The notes under the pieces were generated by a model. The model saw nothing but the letters and a program-made list of their open reading frames with translations, was not told where the DNA came from and did not search any database. The translations under genes were made by a program, and so were the position numbers. A stretch of 64,000 bases of DNA from Oribacterium asaccharolyticum ACB7 (GTDB lineage Bacteria; Bacillota; Clostridia; Lachnospirales; Lachnospiraceae): assembly GCF_000238075.1 (NCBI RefSeq), contig NZ_JH414504.1:111927-175926 (forward strand). The letters run 5' to 3'. How positions within the stretch are numbered: the stretch's first letter is position 1; each line of letters starts with the position of its first letter. This document shows positions 18,103 to 25,438 of this stretch, piece after piece.

Positions 18103-18131
18103 AATAGCCCGGATTGAAAAAATAGGAGTAA

Positions 18132-18177
18132 AAAACCGTGCAGGCTTTGCTGATTGAGCAAGGTTCTGCACGGTTTT
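18132..18177. terminator. Terminator between two convergent genes
   Basis: AAAACCGTGCAG pairs with CTGCACGGTTTT, and the inner CTTTGCT/AGCAAGG extends the hairpin. It separates the SseB fusion gene from the gene on the opposite strand ending at 18260. Confidence 0.75.
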
Positions 18178-18179
18178 AG

Positions 18180-18265
18180 ATTCATAATGAGTATCGTTAG
18201 CGAAGCAGTCGGTATCTTGTTCATAACGAATATCACTCGCGGAGTGTGTGGTATCTCGTTTAAGA
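18180..18265 (-). repeat. Dispersed intergenic repeat, tandem pair of inverted copies
   Basis: Two diverged units in tandem: TTCATAATGAGTATCG...GGTATCTTG and TTCATAACGAATATCAC...GGTATCTCGTTTAAGAC. On the minus strand the second unit begins at the TAA stop codon of the gene at 18260-19051, the same placement as copy A after the acetyltransferase. Confidence 0.7.
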
Positions 18266-19051
18266 CATGACCTTTTCGCTTACGGTTTTTACGCTGACTT
18301 TATTCTCGTTCGTGTCTATATTGAGTTCAATTTTATCTTCATCATATTCTATTGCGTCAATATGCTCGTCGGAACTATCGTTTTCCTCTTCGATGACGGA
18401 CTTCTTTTTCTTGTCCTCCTCAATCTTCATTTGCATAGCGCGCATGTTTACGGCTAAAGAGTACATCTTGGGGTCCTTTTCCCTTAAGAAGTTCAGGTCC
18501 TTTGGACTGACAGCCTTTCCGCTACCATAGAGAAGAGTGATTTTTAGGACGTTCATTTGTACCTTAAATGCTTCATTTGCCGCTTCAGCCTGTTCCTTTC
18601 CTTCTGAAGCTTGCTTTAAAGCATCACTGAACTTGGACTTTAACTCATTAAATTTTTTAACATCTTCGGCTATTTTTTTAAAATCCTTTTTTTCCTGTTC
18701 TGTGAGAATAATCTTTTTGCCATTTACCTCAACATAACCGTCTTCGGCGATACTCGTTAAATCGTCGGGACTTTCAAATGTGATTTTCCAATTTCTTTGG
18801 TTTTTATCCTCTTTCAGCACTGCTGAGAAAGAGCTGTTCACCGATACGGATTCTCCCTCACCCGTAATCTCCGGTGTTTTTGCTTTCTCTACATGGCTTT
18901 TATACCCTTCACTTAGTGTGAAAGTATCTTTCTTTTGCAGGATGCGGAATTCTGCCGTTTTATACTCTCCATTTTGGCTATATCCGATAACCTTCTTATC
19001 AATCTGCTTGTAGAGAGAACCTTGTCCTCTGTTTACTCCTTGAATGCCCAT
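18260..19051 (-). CDS. Unknown protein with sigma-28-like promoter
   Basis: A 263-residue soluble, highly charged protein beginning MGIQGVNRGQGSLYKQID, with no signal peptide. Visible parts: an N-terminal region of about 120 residues rich in short strands (VIGYSQNGEYKTAEFRIL; WKITFESPDDLTSIAEDGYVEVNGKKI), a helical middle (about 122-210), and an acidic Glu/Asp-rich C-terminal tail. No family recognised. The start is set at ATG 19051 with AAAGGAGAC upstream; an earlier in-frame Met lies before the ribosome site. The upstream region contains GCCGATAT, as the chemoreceptor gene does, hinting at co-regulation with motility. Its stop codon is part of a dispersed repeat. Confidence 0.65.
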   Translation of the reverse strand: MGIQGVNRGQGSLYKQIDKKVIGYSQNGEYKTAEFRILQKKDTFTLSEGYKSHVEKAKTPEITGEGESVSVNSSFSAVLKEDKNQRNWKITFESPDDLTSIAEDGYVEVNGKKIILTEQEKKDFKKIAEDVKKFNELKSKFSDALKQASEGKEQAEAANEAFKVQMNVLKITLLYGSGKAVSPKDLNFLREKDPKMYSLAVNMRAMQMKIEEDKKKKSVIEEENDSSDEHIDAIEYDEDKIELNIDTNENKVSVKTVSEKVMS

Positions 19052-19086
19052 CTTAGTCTCCTTTATAAACATCCATTTTATAAAGT

Positions 19087-19094
19087 ATATCGGC
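19087..19094 (-). promoter_or_regulatory. Sigma-28 (SigD)-like -10 box
   Basis: GCCGATAT on the minus strand, with TAAT 16 bases upstream, close to the TAAA-N15/16-GCCGATAT consensus. It is 36 bases before the start of the unknown gene at 19051, a sensible distance. Confidence 0.55.
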
Positions 19095-19244
19095 AAAGTA
19101 AGAATTTCTTATTAAAGTCAAAAATAATTGTTTCTACAAAGAGGAAAAGTTTTGCTTGACGAATGAGAAAAATAGATTATACTACCATACAAGACTTGAA
19201 TATAGGACATAGATAAATAAGTCCTAATATAAGGAGGGGGAAAT

Positions 19245-20438
19245 ATGAAGGCAAAAGCAAAGAGCGGAGCGTTACTCGGGGCGGCATTCCTCATGGCAAC
19301 ATCGGCTATCGGGCCGGGCTTTTTAACACAGACGGCAAAGTTTACAGGTGATTTTAAAGGGAGTTTCGGCTTCGTTATCCTGATTTCCGTTATTCTTTCC
19401 GCTATTGCCCAGTTAAATATCTGGCGAGTGCTTTGCGTAAGCGGGATGAGAGGGCAGGATGTCGGAAACCGTTTGCTTCCGGGACTGGGATACTTCATTT
19501 CCTTTCTGATTGTTCTTGGCGGTCTGGTCTTTAATATTGGAAATGTTGGCGGAGGGGCTCTCGGTATTCAAACTACCTTGGGAATTCCGGTGCAGATTTC
19601 CTACTTTATTGCTGGAGGACTGGCCGTACTTGTTTTCCTCTCCAAAGATGCTAAGGGGATTATGGATAAGCTCGTAAAGATTCTGGGCGGTATCATGATA
19701 GTGGTTATCCTTGTAGTCATTTTCATTGTAAAGCCTCCTATTGCGACAGCGGTAAAGAACAGCTTTGTTCCGGATGCGAAGCTCGGTACTTTGGTGCCGG
19801 CAATACTGACACTCCTTGGCGGCACGGTTGGCGGATATATCACTTTTGCCGGTGCACACAGACTGATTGATGCAGGGGTTACCGGAGAGGGAAAACTGAA
19901 GGACATTCAGTATTCCGCAGTTATGGGCATGATTGTGGCAGCGATTGTTCGTATTCTTTTATTTCTTGCGGTGCTCGGTGTAGTGGTAAAAGGAGTGACT
20001 TTAGACGCGGGAAATCCTGCAGCGGATGCTTTCTTCCAGGGGGCAGGAGAAATCGGAAGACGCTTCTCCGGACTGGTGCTTACCTGTGCGGCTATTACGT
20101 CCATCATCGGTGCGGCCTATACTTCCGTCAGTTTCTTAAAGACTTTCTCTCCGAAGATAGCGGAGAAGGAAAATCTTTGGACTATCGTCTTTATTGTGAT
20201 TTCCACTTTAGTTATGGCCTTCCTCGGAAAGCCGGCAACTCTCCTTGTTTTGGCGGGAGCTTTAAACGGACTTATCTTACCGGTAACCCTTGGTGTATGT
20301 CTTGTGGCTTCACAGAATAAGAAGATTGTGGGAGAGAACTATAAGCATCCGAAACTGCTTTTTATCTTAGGTATTGTGGTTGTTGTACTTGCAGCCTATG
20401 TAGGCATTCGTTCTCTTTCGGCATTGAAATTATTCTAA
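19245..20438 (+). CDS. NRAMP-superfamily transporter linked to 5-oxoprolinase genes (YcsG-like)
   Basis: A 397-residue, roughly 11-helix membrane protein of the LeuT-like NRAMP superfamily. The canonical metal-binding DPGN of helix 1 is replaced by IGPGFLTQ, and no MPH-type motif is seen in the region of helix 6. A role in divalent metal transport is therefore doubtful. In Bacillus the related ycsG lies beside the kipI/kipA (pxpB/pxpC) genes, and here pxpB follows after 274 bases. It may import a substrate or co-ion for the downstream pathway; that is inference. ATG 19245 follows AAGGAGGGGGAAA. Its stop codon lies in the first unit of a 3 x 20-bp tandem repeat. Confidence 0.85.
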   Translation: MKAKAKSGALLGAAFLMATSAIGPGFLTQTAKFTGDFKGSFGFVILISVILSAIAQLNIWRVLCVSGMRGQDVGNRLLPGLGYFISFLIVLGGLVFNIGNVGGGALGIQTTLGIPVQISYFIAGGLAVLVFLSKDAKGIMDKLVKILGGIMIVVILVVIFIVKPPIATAVKNSFVPDAKLGTLVPAILTLLGGTVGGYITFAGAHRLIDAGVTGEGKLKDIQYSAVMGMIVAAIVRILLFLAVLGVVVKGVTLDAGNPAADAFFQGAGEIGRRFSGLVLTCAAITSIIGAAYTSVSFLKTFSPKIAEKENLWTIVFIVISTLVMAFLGKPATLLVLAGALNGLILPVTLGVCLVASQNKKIVGENYKHPKLLFILGIVVVVLAAYVGIRSLSALKLF

Positions 20439-20480
20439 AAGCATTGAAATTATTCTAAAAGCATTGAAAATAATCTAAAA
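20421..20480 (+). repeat. Three 20-bp tandem repeats spanning a stop codon
   Basis: GCATTGAAATTATTCTAAAA occurs at 20421-20440 and 20441-20460, and a four-base variant at 20461-20480. The first unit encodes the last codons and stop of the NRAMP-like gene; the others are downstream copies that each repeat the same stop codon. Confidence 0.9.
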
Positions 20481-20529
20481 GATTAAATAATACAAAAGAT
20501 TGAACTGTATTTTGCAGACAAATTTGGTT

Positions 20530-20559
20530 TATAATGAGTGCCGTACGAAATCGTACGGC
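20530..20559 (+). promoter_or_regulatory. Promoter -10 and palindromic operator candidate for the pxp genes
   Basis: TATAAT (20530-20535) is followed four bases later by GCCGTACGA-AA-TCGTACGGC, a perfect 9-bp inverted repeat (20540-20559) at the expected transcription start. That placement suits a repressor operator. The -35 is poorly defined. No T run follows, so it is not a terminator. Confidence 0.55.
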
Positions 20560-20712
20560 AGCTCGCTTGTAGGGGAAATATACTTAATGTAAAGCGAAAG
20601 CAAGAAGCGCGCGGCAATACGATTGTGCATAGAAGTTTATTTTCCCCAAAAAACGAAAATAGATCGGTGTTTTTACAGTATGAAGATGGATATGGATTAA
20701 GAAGGAAAATAT

Positions 20713-21438
20713 ATGGAAAAGGTAAGAGTGGTAGCGGCAGGGGATTCCGCAATTCTGATTCTTTTTAAACAGGAAATCAGTGAAGAAGTGAATCGTGCTA
20801 TCAGTGCTACGGTACAACTGATAAAGATGCAACAGATTGAAGGCATTGTGGATATGATTCCGGCATATGCGTCCCTTCTTGTGGAGTATAATCCCTTGGT
20901 AATTCGCTATGAGGAGCTATATAAGAGACTGCACTCCATTGTGAAAATGGACACACAGGTCGAGAGCCTAGAAAAGAAGATTTGGGAGATTCCTGTCTGC
21001 TACGGCGGGGAATTCGGACCGGATCTTAGCTTTGTTGCGGAAAATTCCGGCTATTCCGTGGAAGAAGTGATTGAAAGACATTCCCGGGATGCGTATCTAA
21101 TTTATATGCTCGGTTTTCTGCCGGGCTTTACCTACCTCGGGGGCTTGGAGGAAAAGCTTCACACCAAGCGACTCGATAATCCGAGACTCTGTATTCCGGC
21201 GGGATCTGTCGGGATTGGAGGCTCTCAGACCGGGGTATATCCCGTGGATTCTCCCGGAGGCTGGCGCTTAATTGGAAAGACGCCGGTAAAGATGTATAAT
21301 CCGGCAAAACAGGATCCGATCCTCACAAGAGCGGGAGAATACATTCGTTTCTGCCCCATTTCCCTTAAGGAATATCGGGAGATTGAAGAGGCAGTGGCGA
21401 AGGATGAGTATGAAGTAAAGTGGTATAAGGGGGAGTAA
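20713..21438 (+). CDS. pxpB: 5-oxoprolinase subunit PxpB (KipI, AHS1 domain)
   Basis: A 241-residue protein covering the whole AHS1/KipI domain. Hallmarks are GFLPGFTYLGGL (about residue 134), IPAGSVGIGGSQTGVYP and GGWRLIGKTP. With PxpC and PxpA it makes up the ATP-dependent prokaryotic 5-oxoprolinase that opens 5-oxoproline to glutamate. The same AHS1 domain is also part of the carboxyltransferase of urea carboxylases. ATG 20713 follows AAGGAAAAT. It is immediately followed (one base gap) by pxpC. Confidence 0.94.
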   Translation: MEKVRVVAAGDSAILILFKQEISEEVNRAISATVQLIKMQQIEGIVDMIPAYASLLVEYNPLVIRYEELYKRLHSIVKMDTQVESLEKKIWEIPVCYGGEFGPDLSFVAENSGYSVEEVIERHSRDAYLIYMLGFLPGFTYLGGLEEKLHTKRLDNPRLCIPAGSVGIGGSQTGVYPVDSPGGWRLIGKTPVKMYNPAKQDPILTRAGEYIRFCPISLKEYREIEEAVAKDEYEVKWYKGE

Positions 21439-21439
21439 A

Positions 21440-22447
21440 ATGGGATTTCGAGTAATTAAAGGAGGACTTCTTACCACGGTGCAGGACTTAGGGCGAACCG
21501 GATTTCAGGCGCAGGGCTTTAATGTAAACGGCGTCATGGATAGAAGAGCCTTCCGTATTGCAAACCTCCTACTGGACAATCCGGAAAATGAGGCAGTTTT
21601 AGAGTGTACTTTAATCGGGCCTACACTGGAGTTTACGGCTCCCATGATTATTTCCATAACGGGAGGGGACTTCCGTCCCGAGTTAAATGACGAGAAGATC
21701 CCTATGTATACCGCAATTTATGTTGCGGAAGGGGATGTCTTAAAAATCGGCTCCGCAAGAACCGGGAGAACCTGCTATATCGCCTTTTCCAATTATCTGA
21801 AGGTGCCCGTTGTGATGGGTTCCCGTTCCACAAACTTGAAATGCCAAATAGGGGGATTTAAGGGAAGAAAGCTGGAAGACGGCGACTTTATTGAAACCCG
21901 TATCAACAGAAGAATTTACCTCCCAAGTTTTCTCTCAAGAACGCTTCCGCTCAAAGAATATGAGGAAGATAAGGTAAAGATTCGCGTGGTCATGGGACCG
22001 GAGGAAGAGGTATTTTCCAAAAAGGGAATCCGGAGCTTCCTCGAAACAGAGTTTACGGTCGGTGCGGAATTTGACCGTATGGGGATGCGTCTGGAGGGAA
22101 GCTTTATCGAAACAAAGCGCGGTTCGGATATTATCTCCGACGGTATTGCCCTTGGCTCCATACAGGTGCCTTCCCACGGAAAACCGATTATCCTTCTTGC
22201 GGATCGGCAGACAACCGGAGGCTACGGAAAGATAGCGACAGTCATTTCTGTGGATTTACCGAAGCTTGTGCAGAGAAGAATGGACGATAAGATTCGTTTT
22301 GAGGCGGTGAGTGTGCAGGAAGCACAGAAGCTTATGCTACAGGAGGAACGGGAGCTGCAGGAGATGCGAAAGGCAATCCATAAGCCCTGTAAGGAAGTGC
22401 TCGAATGCAGATTGGCTGCAAAGAGATTATCCATGCTGTTCGGATAG
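21440..22447 (+). CDS. pxpC: 5-oxoprolinase subunit PxpC (KipA, AHS2 domain)
   Basis: A 335-residue AHS2-domain protein. Family blocks are visible: TTVQDLGRTGFQAQGF near the N-terminus, VMDRRAFRIANLLLDN, and the late DGIALGSIQVPSHGKPIILL and DRQTTGGYGKIATV. It forms the PxpB-PxpC complex. The order AHS1-AHS2 followed by BCCP and biotin carboxylase means all parts of a urea-carboxylase-like enzyme are present as separate chains. ATG 21440 follows AAGGGGGAG at the end of pxpB, implying translational coupling. The ~45 residues after the AHS2 core (QEAQKLMLQEERELQEMR) look like a helical tail. Confidence 0.94.
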   Translation: MGFRVIKGGLLTTVQDLGRTGFQAQGFNVNGVMDRRAFRIANLLLDNPENEAVLECTLIGPTLEFTAPMIISITGGDFRPELNDEKIPMYTAIYVAEGDVLKIGSARTGRTCYIAFSNYLKVPVVMGSRSTNLKCQIGGFKGRKLEDGDFIETRINRRIYLPSFLSRTLPLKEYEEDKVKIRVVMGPEEEVFSKKGIRSFLETEFTVGAEFDRMGMRLEGSFIETKRGSDIISDGIALGSIQVPSHGKPIILLADRQTTGGYGKIATVISVDLPKLVQRRMDDKIRFEAVSVQEAQKLMLQEERELQEMRKAIHKPCKEVLECRLAAKRLSMLFG

Positions 22448-22473
22448 GATAGCTTTACGATAAGGAGAGTAGA

Positions 22474-22929
22474 ATGTTGGATTTAGAAAAGTTAGAAGGA
22501 CTGGTTAAGATTATGGAGGGCTCCACCTTAAACACCATGTCCATTAAAGACGGCGATTTTAAGATTATGATGAGTAAGCTGGATAATCCTCCTGTTATTG
22601 CGGGAAGCGGAGTGGTGAGCAGCATCAGCGCAGTCAGCAGCGACAGCAGTGCAAGCAATTCTTCTACGGAGAATGCCGAGGAGGAAAATGAAGTGCATAT
22701 CACAAGTCCAATTGTGGGAACCTTTTACTCCGCTAAGGGCCCGACCATCCCGGCCTTTGTTAAGGTAGGCGACACCGTAAAGGCGGGCGATACCGTCTGT
22801 ATCTTGGAAGCTATGAAAATGATGAATGAAATCACGGCGGATTTCGATTGTGAAATCGAAGCGGTACTGGTTTCCAACGAGCAGAAGGTGGAATACGGAC
22901 AGCCTTTATTCCGTGTGAGAAAGCTGTAA
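22474..22929 (+). CDS. accB: Biotin carboxyl carrier protein
   Basis: A 151-residue BCCP. The N-terminal helix (LEKLEGLVKIMEGSTLNTMSI) and a Ser-rich flexible linker (SAVSSDSSASNSSTEN) lead to the biotinyl/lipoyl-type domain from about residue 77. The biotinylation site is EAMKMMNE, with the modified Lys between the two Met residues, followed by the usual strand ending in VEYGQPLFRV. It carries carboxybiotin between biotin carboxylase and a carboxyltransferase. No acetyl-CoA carboxyltransferase genes are here; the neighbours are pxpC and biotin carboxylase. It may therefore serve the PxpB/PxpC pair rather than fatty acid synthesis. Confidence 0.92.
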   Translation: MLDLEKLEGLVKIMEGSTLNTMSIKDGDFKIMMSKLDNPPVIAGSGVVSSISAVSSDSSASNSSTENAEEENEVHITSPIVGTFYSAKGPTIPAFVKVGDTVKAGDTVCILEAMKMMNEITADFDCEIEAVLVSNEQKVEYGQPLFRVRKL

Positions 22930-22983
22930 GAGCGCTGAAAGGAACAGCTTTAGACTTGTACTACAGCTTTAAAGGAGGAAAAG

Positions 22984-24333
22984 GTGTTTAAACGAGTTTT
23001 AGTGGCAAATCGAGGAGAGATTGCGGTTCGGGTCATCCGGGCGCTTCGCGCTCTTTCCGTGTCCTCCGTTGCGGTTTATTCCAAGGAGGACCAGGACGCG
23101 CTTCACAGTCGTCTTGCGGACGAAAGAGTGTGTATCGGAGAGGGCTCGGCAAGAAACTCCTATTTAAATATGGATACGATTTTAACCGTGGCGAAGAATA
23201 TGGGCTGTGATGCCATTCATCCCGGCTACGGTTTTCTTTCGGAAAATGCAGGCTTTGCTAAAAAATGTGAAGAAAACGGCATAGTCTTTATCGGGCCGAC
23301 TGCGGAAGTGATTGATTCTATGGGGAATAAATCACAGGCGAGAGCGAAGATGCGGGAAGCCGGTGTGCCGGTGGTTCCCGGTTCCTTATCCGTTCTTTAT
23401 GATGTGAAGGAGGCCTTAGGGGAAGCCAAGAAAATGGGCTTTCCGGTCATGATTAAGGCAAGCTCGGGCGGCGGTGGAAAGGGAATGCGGGAGTGCTTCG
23501 GAGAGGAGGACTTTGAAAAGGACTTTCTCACTGCGCAAAGAGAGTCTGCAAATGCCTTTTCGGATGATGCGATGTATTTGGAAAAGCTGATTTTAGAGCC
23601 TCGTCATGTCGAAGTGCAGATTATGGGGGACAATTTCGGAAATGTTGTTGCTCTCGGGGAAAGAGACTGCTCCATACAGAGAAATCACCAGAAGCTTGTC
23701 GAGGAATCTCCCTCGCCGATTGTCAGTCAGGAAACGAGAAAGAAGATGATGGAGGCAGCCGTCAAGGCGGCAAAGTCCGTGCAGTACACCGGAGCAGGCA
23801 CCATTGAATTTATCATGGATAAGAGCGGGGAGTTCTATTTTATGGAAATGAATACCCGTATCCAGGTGGAGCACGGCGTTACGGAGCTGCTCACGAACAC
23901 AGACCTTGTCATGGAGCAGATTAGAGTTGCGGCAGGAGAGCCCTTGAGCCTTAAACAGGAAGAGATTCCCTTCCTTGGACACAGCATAGAGTGCAGAATC
24001 AATGCGGAAATTCCGGAGAAAAACTTTATGCCCAGTCCCGGTAAAATCACGGCGTTACACCTTCCGGGCGGAAACGGGGTGCGTGTCGATACCGCGCTGT
24101 ACACCGGCTACAACATTCCGATGGAGTACGACTCCATGATTGCCAAGGTGCTGGTGCTGGGACGAAATCGGGATGAGGCGATTCGGAAAATGAAGGTTGC
24201 TCTCGAGGAAATGCTGGTCCTCGGTGTGGAGACGAATCTCGATTTTCAATATAAGATTATGCAGTCTGAGGCTTTCCGGGAGGGAAAGGTCGATACCGGT
24301 TTCGTAGAGCGTTTTATGCTTTCGGGAAAGTAG
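22984..24333 (+). CDS. accC: Biotin carboxylase
   Basis: A 449-residue ATP-grasp biotin carboxylase. It shows FKRVLVANRGEIAVRVIRA at the start, HPGYGFLSENAGFA, the glycine-rich ATP loop SSGGGGKGMRE, GERDCSIQRNHQK, the catalytic block EMNTRIQVEHGVTEL, and the C-terminal DSMIAKVLV. It carboxylates biotin on BCCP using bicarbonate and ATP. The start is GTG 22984 with AAAGGAGGAAAAG directly upstream. It lies between accB and pxpA in a single transcription unit. A fatty-acid role cannot be excluded if the genome has no other copy. Confidence 0.95.
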   Translation: MFKRVLVANRGEIAVRVIRALRALSVSSVAVYSKEDQDALHSRLADERVCIGEGSARNSYLNMDTILTVAKNMGCDAIHPGYGFLSENAGFAKKCEENGIVFIGPTAEVIDSMGNKSQARAKMREAGVPVVPGSLSVLYDVKEALGEAKKMGFPVMIKASSGGGGKGMRECFGEEDFEKDFLTAQRESANAFSDDAMYLEKLILEPRHVEVQIMGDNFGNVVALGERDCSIQRNHQKLVEESPSPIVSQETRKKMMEAAVKAAKSVQYTGAGTIEFIMDKSGEFYFMEMNTRIQVEHGVTELLTNTDLVMEQIRVAAGEPLSLKQEEIPFLGHSIECRINAEIPEKNFMPSPGKITALHLPGGNGVRVDTALYTGYNIPMEYDSMIAKVLVLGRNRDEAIRKMKVALEEMLVLGVETNLDFQYKIMQSEAFREGKVDTGFVERFMLSGK

Positions 24334-24339
24334 GAGAAG

Positions 24340-25098
24340 ATGAAGGTTGACTTAAATGCAGATGTAGGAGAGTCCTACGGAAGATATACCTTGGGACTCG
24401 ATGAAGAGCTGATTCCGCTGATTTCTTCGGCAAATATTGCCTGCGGCTTTCATGCGGGAGATCCCGTTGTGCTGGAAAAGACGGTTGGAATCTGTGAAAA
24501 GGCGGGAACCGCAATCGGTGCACACCCGGGTTTTCCGGATTTGCAGGGCTTCGGCAGAAGAAATATGAATTTAAGCGTAAAAGAAGTGAAGGCGATGATG
24601 CTTTACCAGATTGGGGCGGTAGATGCTTTTTTGCATAAAAATGGCGGAAAGCTTCAGCATGTAAAACCGCACGGCGCCCTCTACAATATGGCGGCAAAGG
24701 AGGAAAGTCTCGCAAAAGCCATTTGTGAAGCGGTTCTGGAATACGATAAGAGCCTCATTATTCTTGCACAAAGCTCCGGCGCCCTTTATAAAGAGGCTGT
24801 AAAGCTAGGTCTTCCTGTTCGTGCGGAGGTCTTTATGGATAGAGCCTACGAAGAGGACGGCAGCCTTGTGGCAAGAAGCAAGGAAGGGGCGATGATTACC
24901 GATGAAAACCTTGCCATTGAGCGTGTGCTTTCCATGATTTTAAAAGGGAAAGTGCAGGCTATCAGCGGAAAGGAAATCCCCATACAGGCGGATTCCGTCT
25001 GCGTTCACGGGGACGGAGAGAAAGCCCTCCTTTTTGTGAAGAAGCTTAGGGCAGCCCTTATGGAAAACGGGGTGGAGATAAGGAAGCTTTGTGAGTAA
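24340..25098 (+). CDS. pxpA: 5-oxoprolinase subunit PxpA (LamB/YcsF)
   Basis: A 252-residue LamB/YcsF-family protein, the third component of the 5-oxoprolinase. Signature blocks: VDLNADVGESYGRYTLG at the N-terminus, SSANIACGFHAGDP, GAHPGFPDLQGFGRR and VKPHGALYNMA; the His and Asp residues of these loops form the active site of the family. ATG 24340 is six bases after the biotin carboxylase stop, with GTAGGAGAAG upstream. A terminator at 25127 ends the cluster, whose boundaries are therefore about 19.2-25.15 kb. Confidence 0.95.
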   Translation: MKVDLNADVGESYGRYTLGLDEELIPLISSANIACGFHAGDPVVLEKTVGICEKAGTAIGAHPGFPDLQGFGRRNMNLSVKEVKAMMLYQIGAVDAFLHKNGGKLQHVKPHGALYNMAAKEESLAKAICEAVLEYDKSLIILAQSSGALYKEAVKLGLPVRAEVFMDRAYEEDGSLVARSKEGAMITDENLAIERVLSMILKGKVQAISGKEIPIQADSVCVHGDGEKALLFVKKLRAALMENGVEIRKLCE

Positions 25099-25126
25099 AA
25101 GCGAAGATTTAAATGCATTTAGAGGA

Positions 25127-25153
25127 AAAGGCATCCGTAAGGGTGCTTTTTTT
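25127..25153 (+). terminator. Terminator after the pxp/acc cluster
   Basis: GCATCC-GTAA-GGGTGC stem flanked by AAAAG and a run of seven T residues, 29 bases after the pxpA stop codon. Confidence 0.85.
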
Positions 25154-25154
25154 A

Positions 25155-25438
25155 TGCTGTAAGTTTACAAGCTAAGTAGATGAAAAAAGTTGAGTAGACA
25201 AAAAAATGCGGCTTGTCGCAAAAAGCAGGAATTCCACATTGACGATAAGGAATTATAACCGATAAAATAGGAGTAAAATGTGGCTGATGAAAAAAATAGA
25301 GAGGTACTAAAATATCTATTCAAGGAATAAGGAAGGATTTAAACAAATTAATTTTGAAAAGAGTTCTGTGAGAAACAGGAGATTGATTTCAATACTTTAG
25401 AAAAGAATGGCACAATAACGGAAAGGATGATTAAAACC
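25155..25438 (+). other. AT-rich leader of the hsd operon with a possible decayed reading frame
   Basis: There is no complete gene here. GTGGCTGATGAAAAAAATAG at 25280 follows AATAGGAGTAAAAT and reads VADEKNREVLKYLFKE before a stop. After four closely spaced stops, the same frame continues open (KEFCEKQEIDFNTLEK...) straight into hsdM. This could be a remnant of an upstream small gene or chance. The stretch ATAAAATAGGAGTAAAA (25262-25278) recurs with one change at 33750, just past the end of the defence operon. Confidence 0.35.

Noticed and set aside
23593..23982. 129-codon minus-strand frame within accC
   Set aside because: It is a shadow of the biotin carboxylase gene, without start signals.
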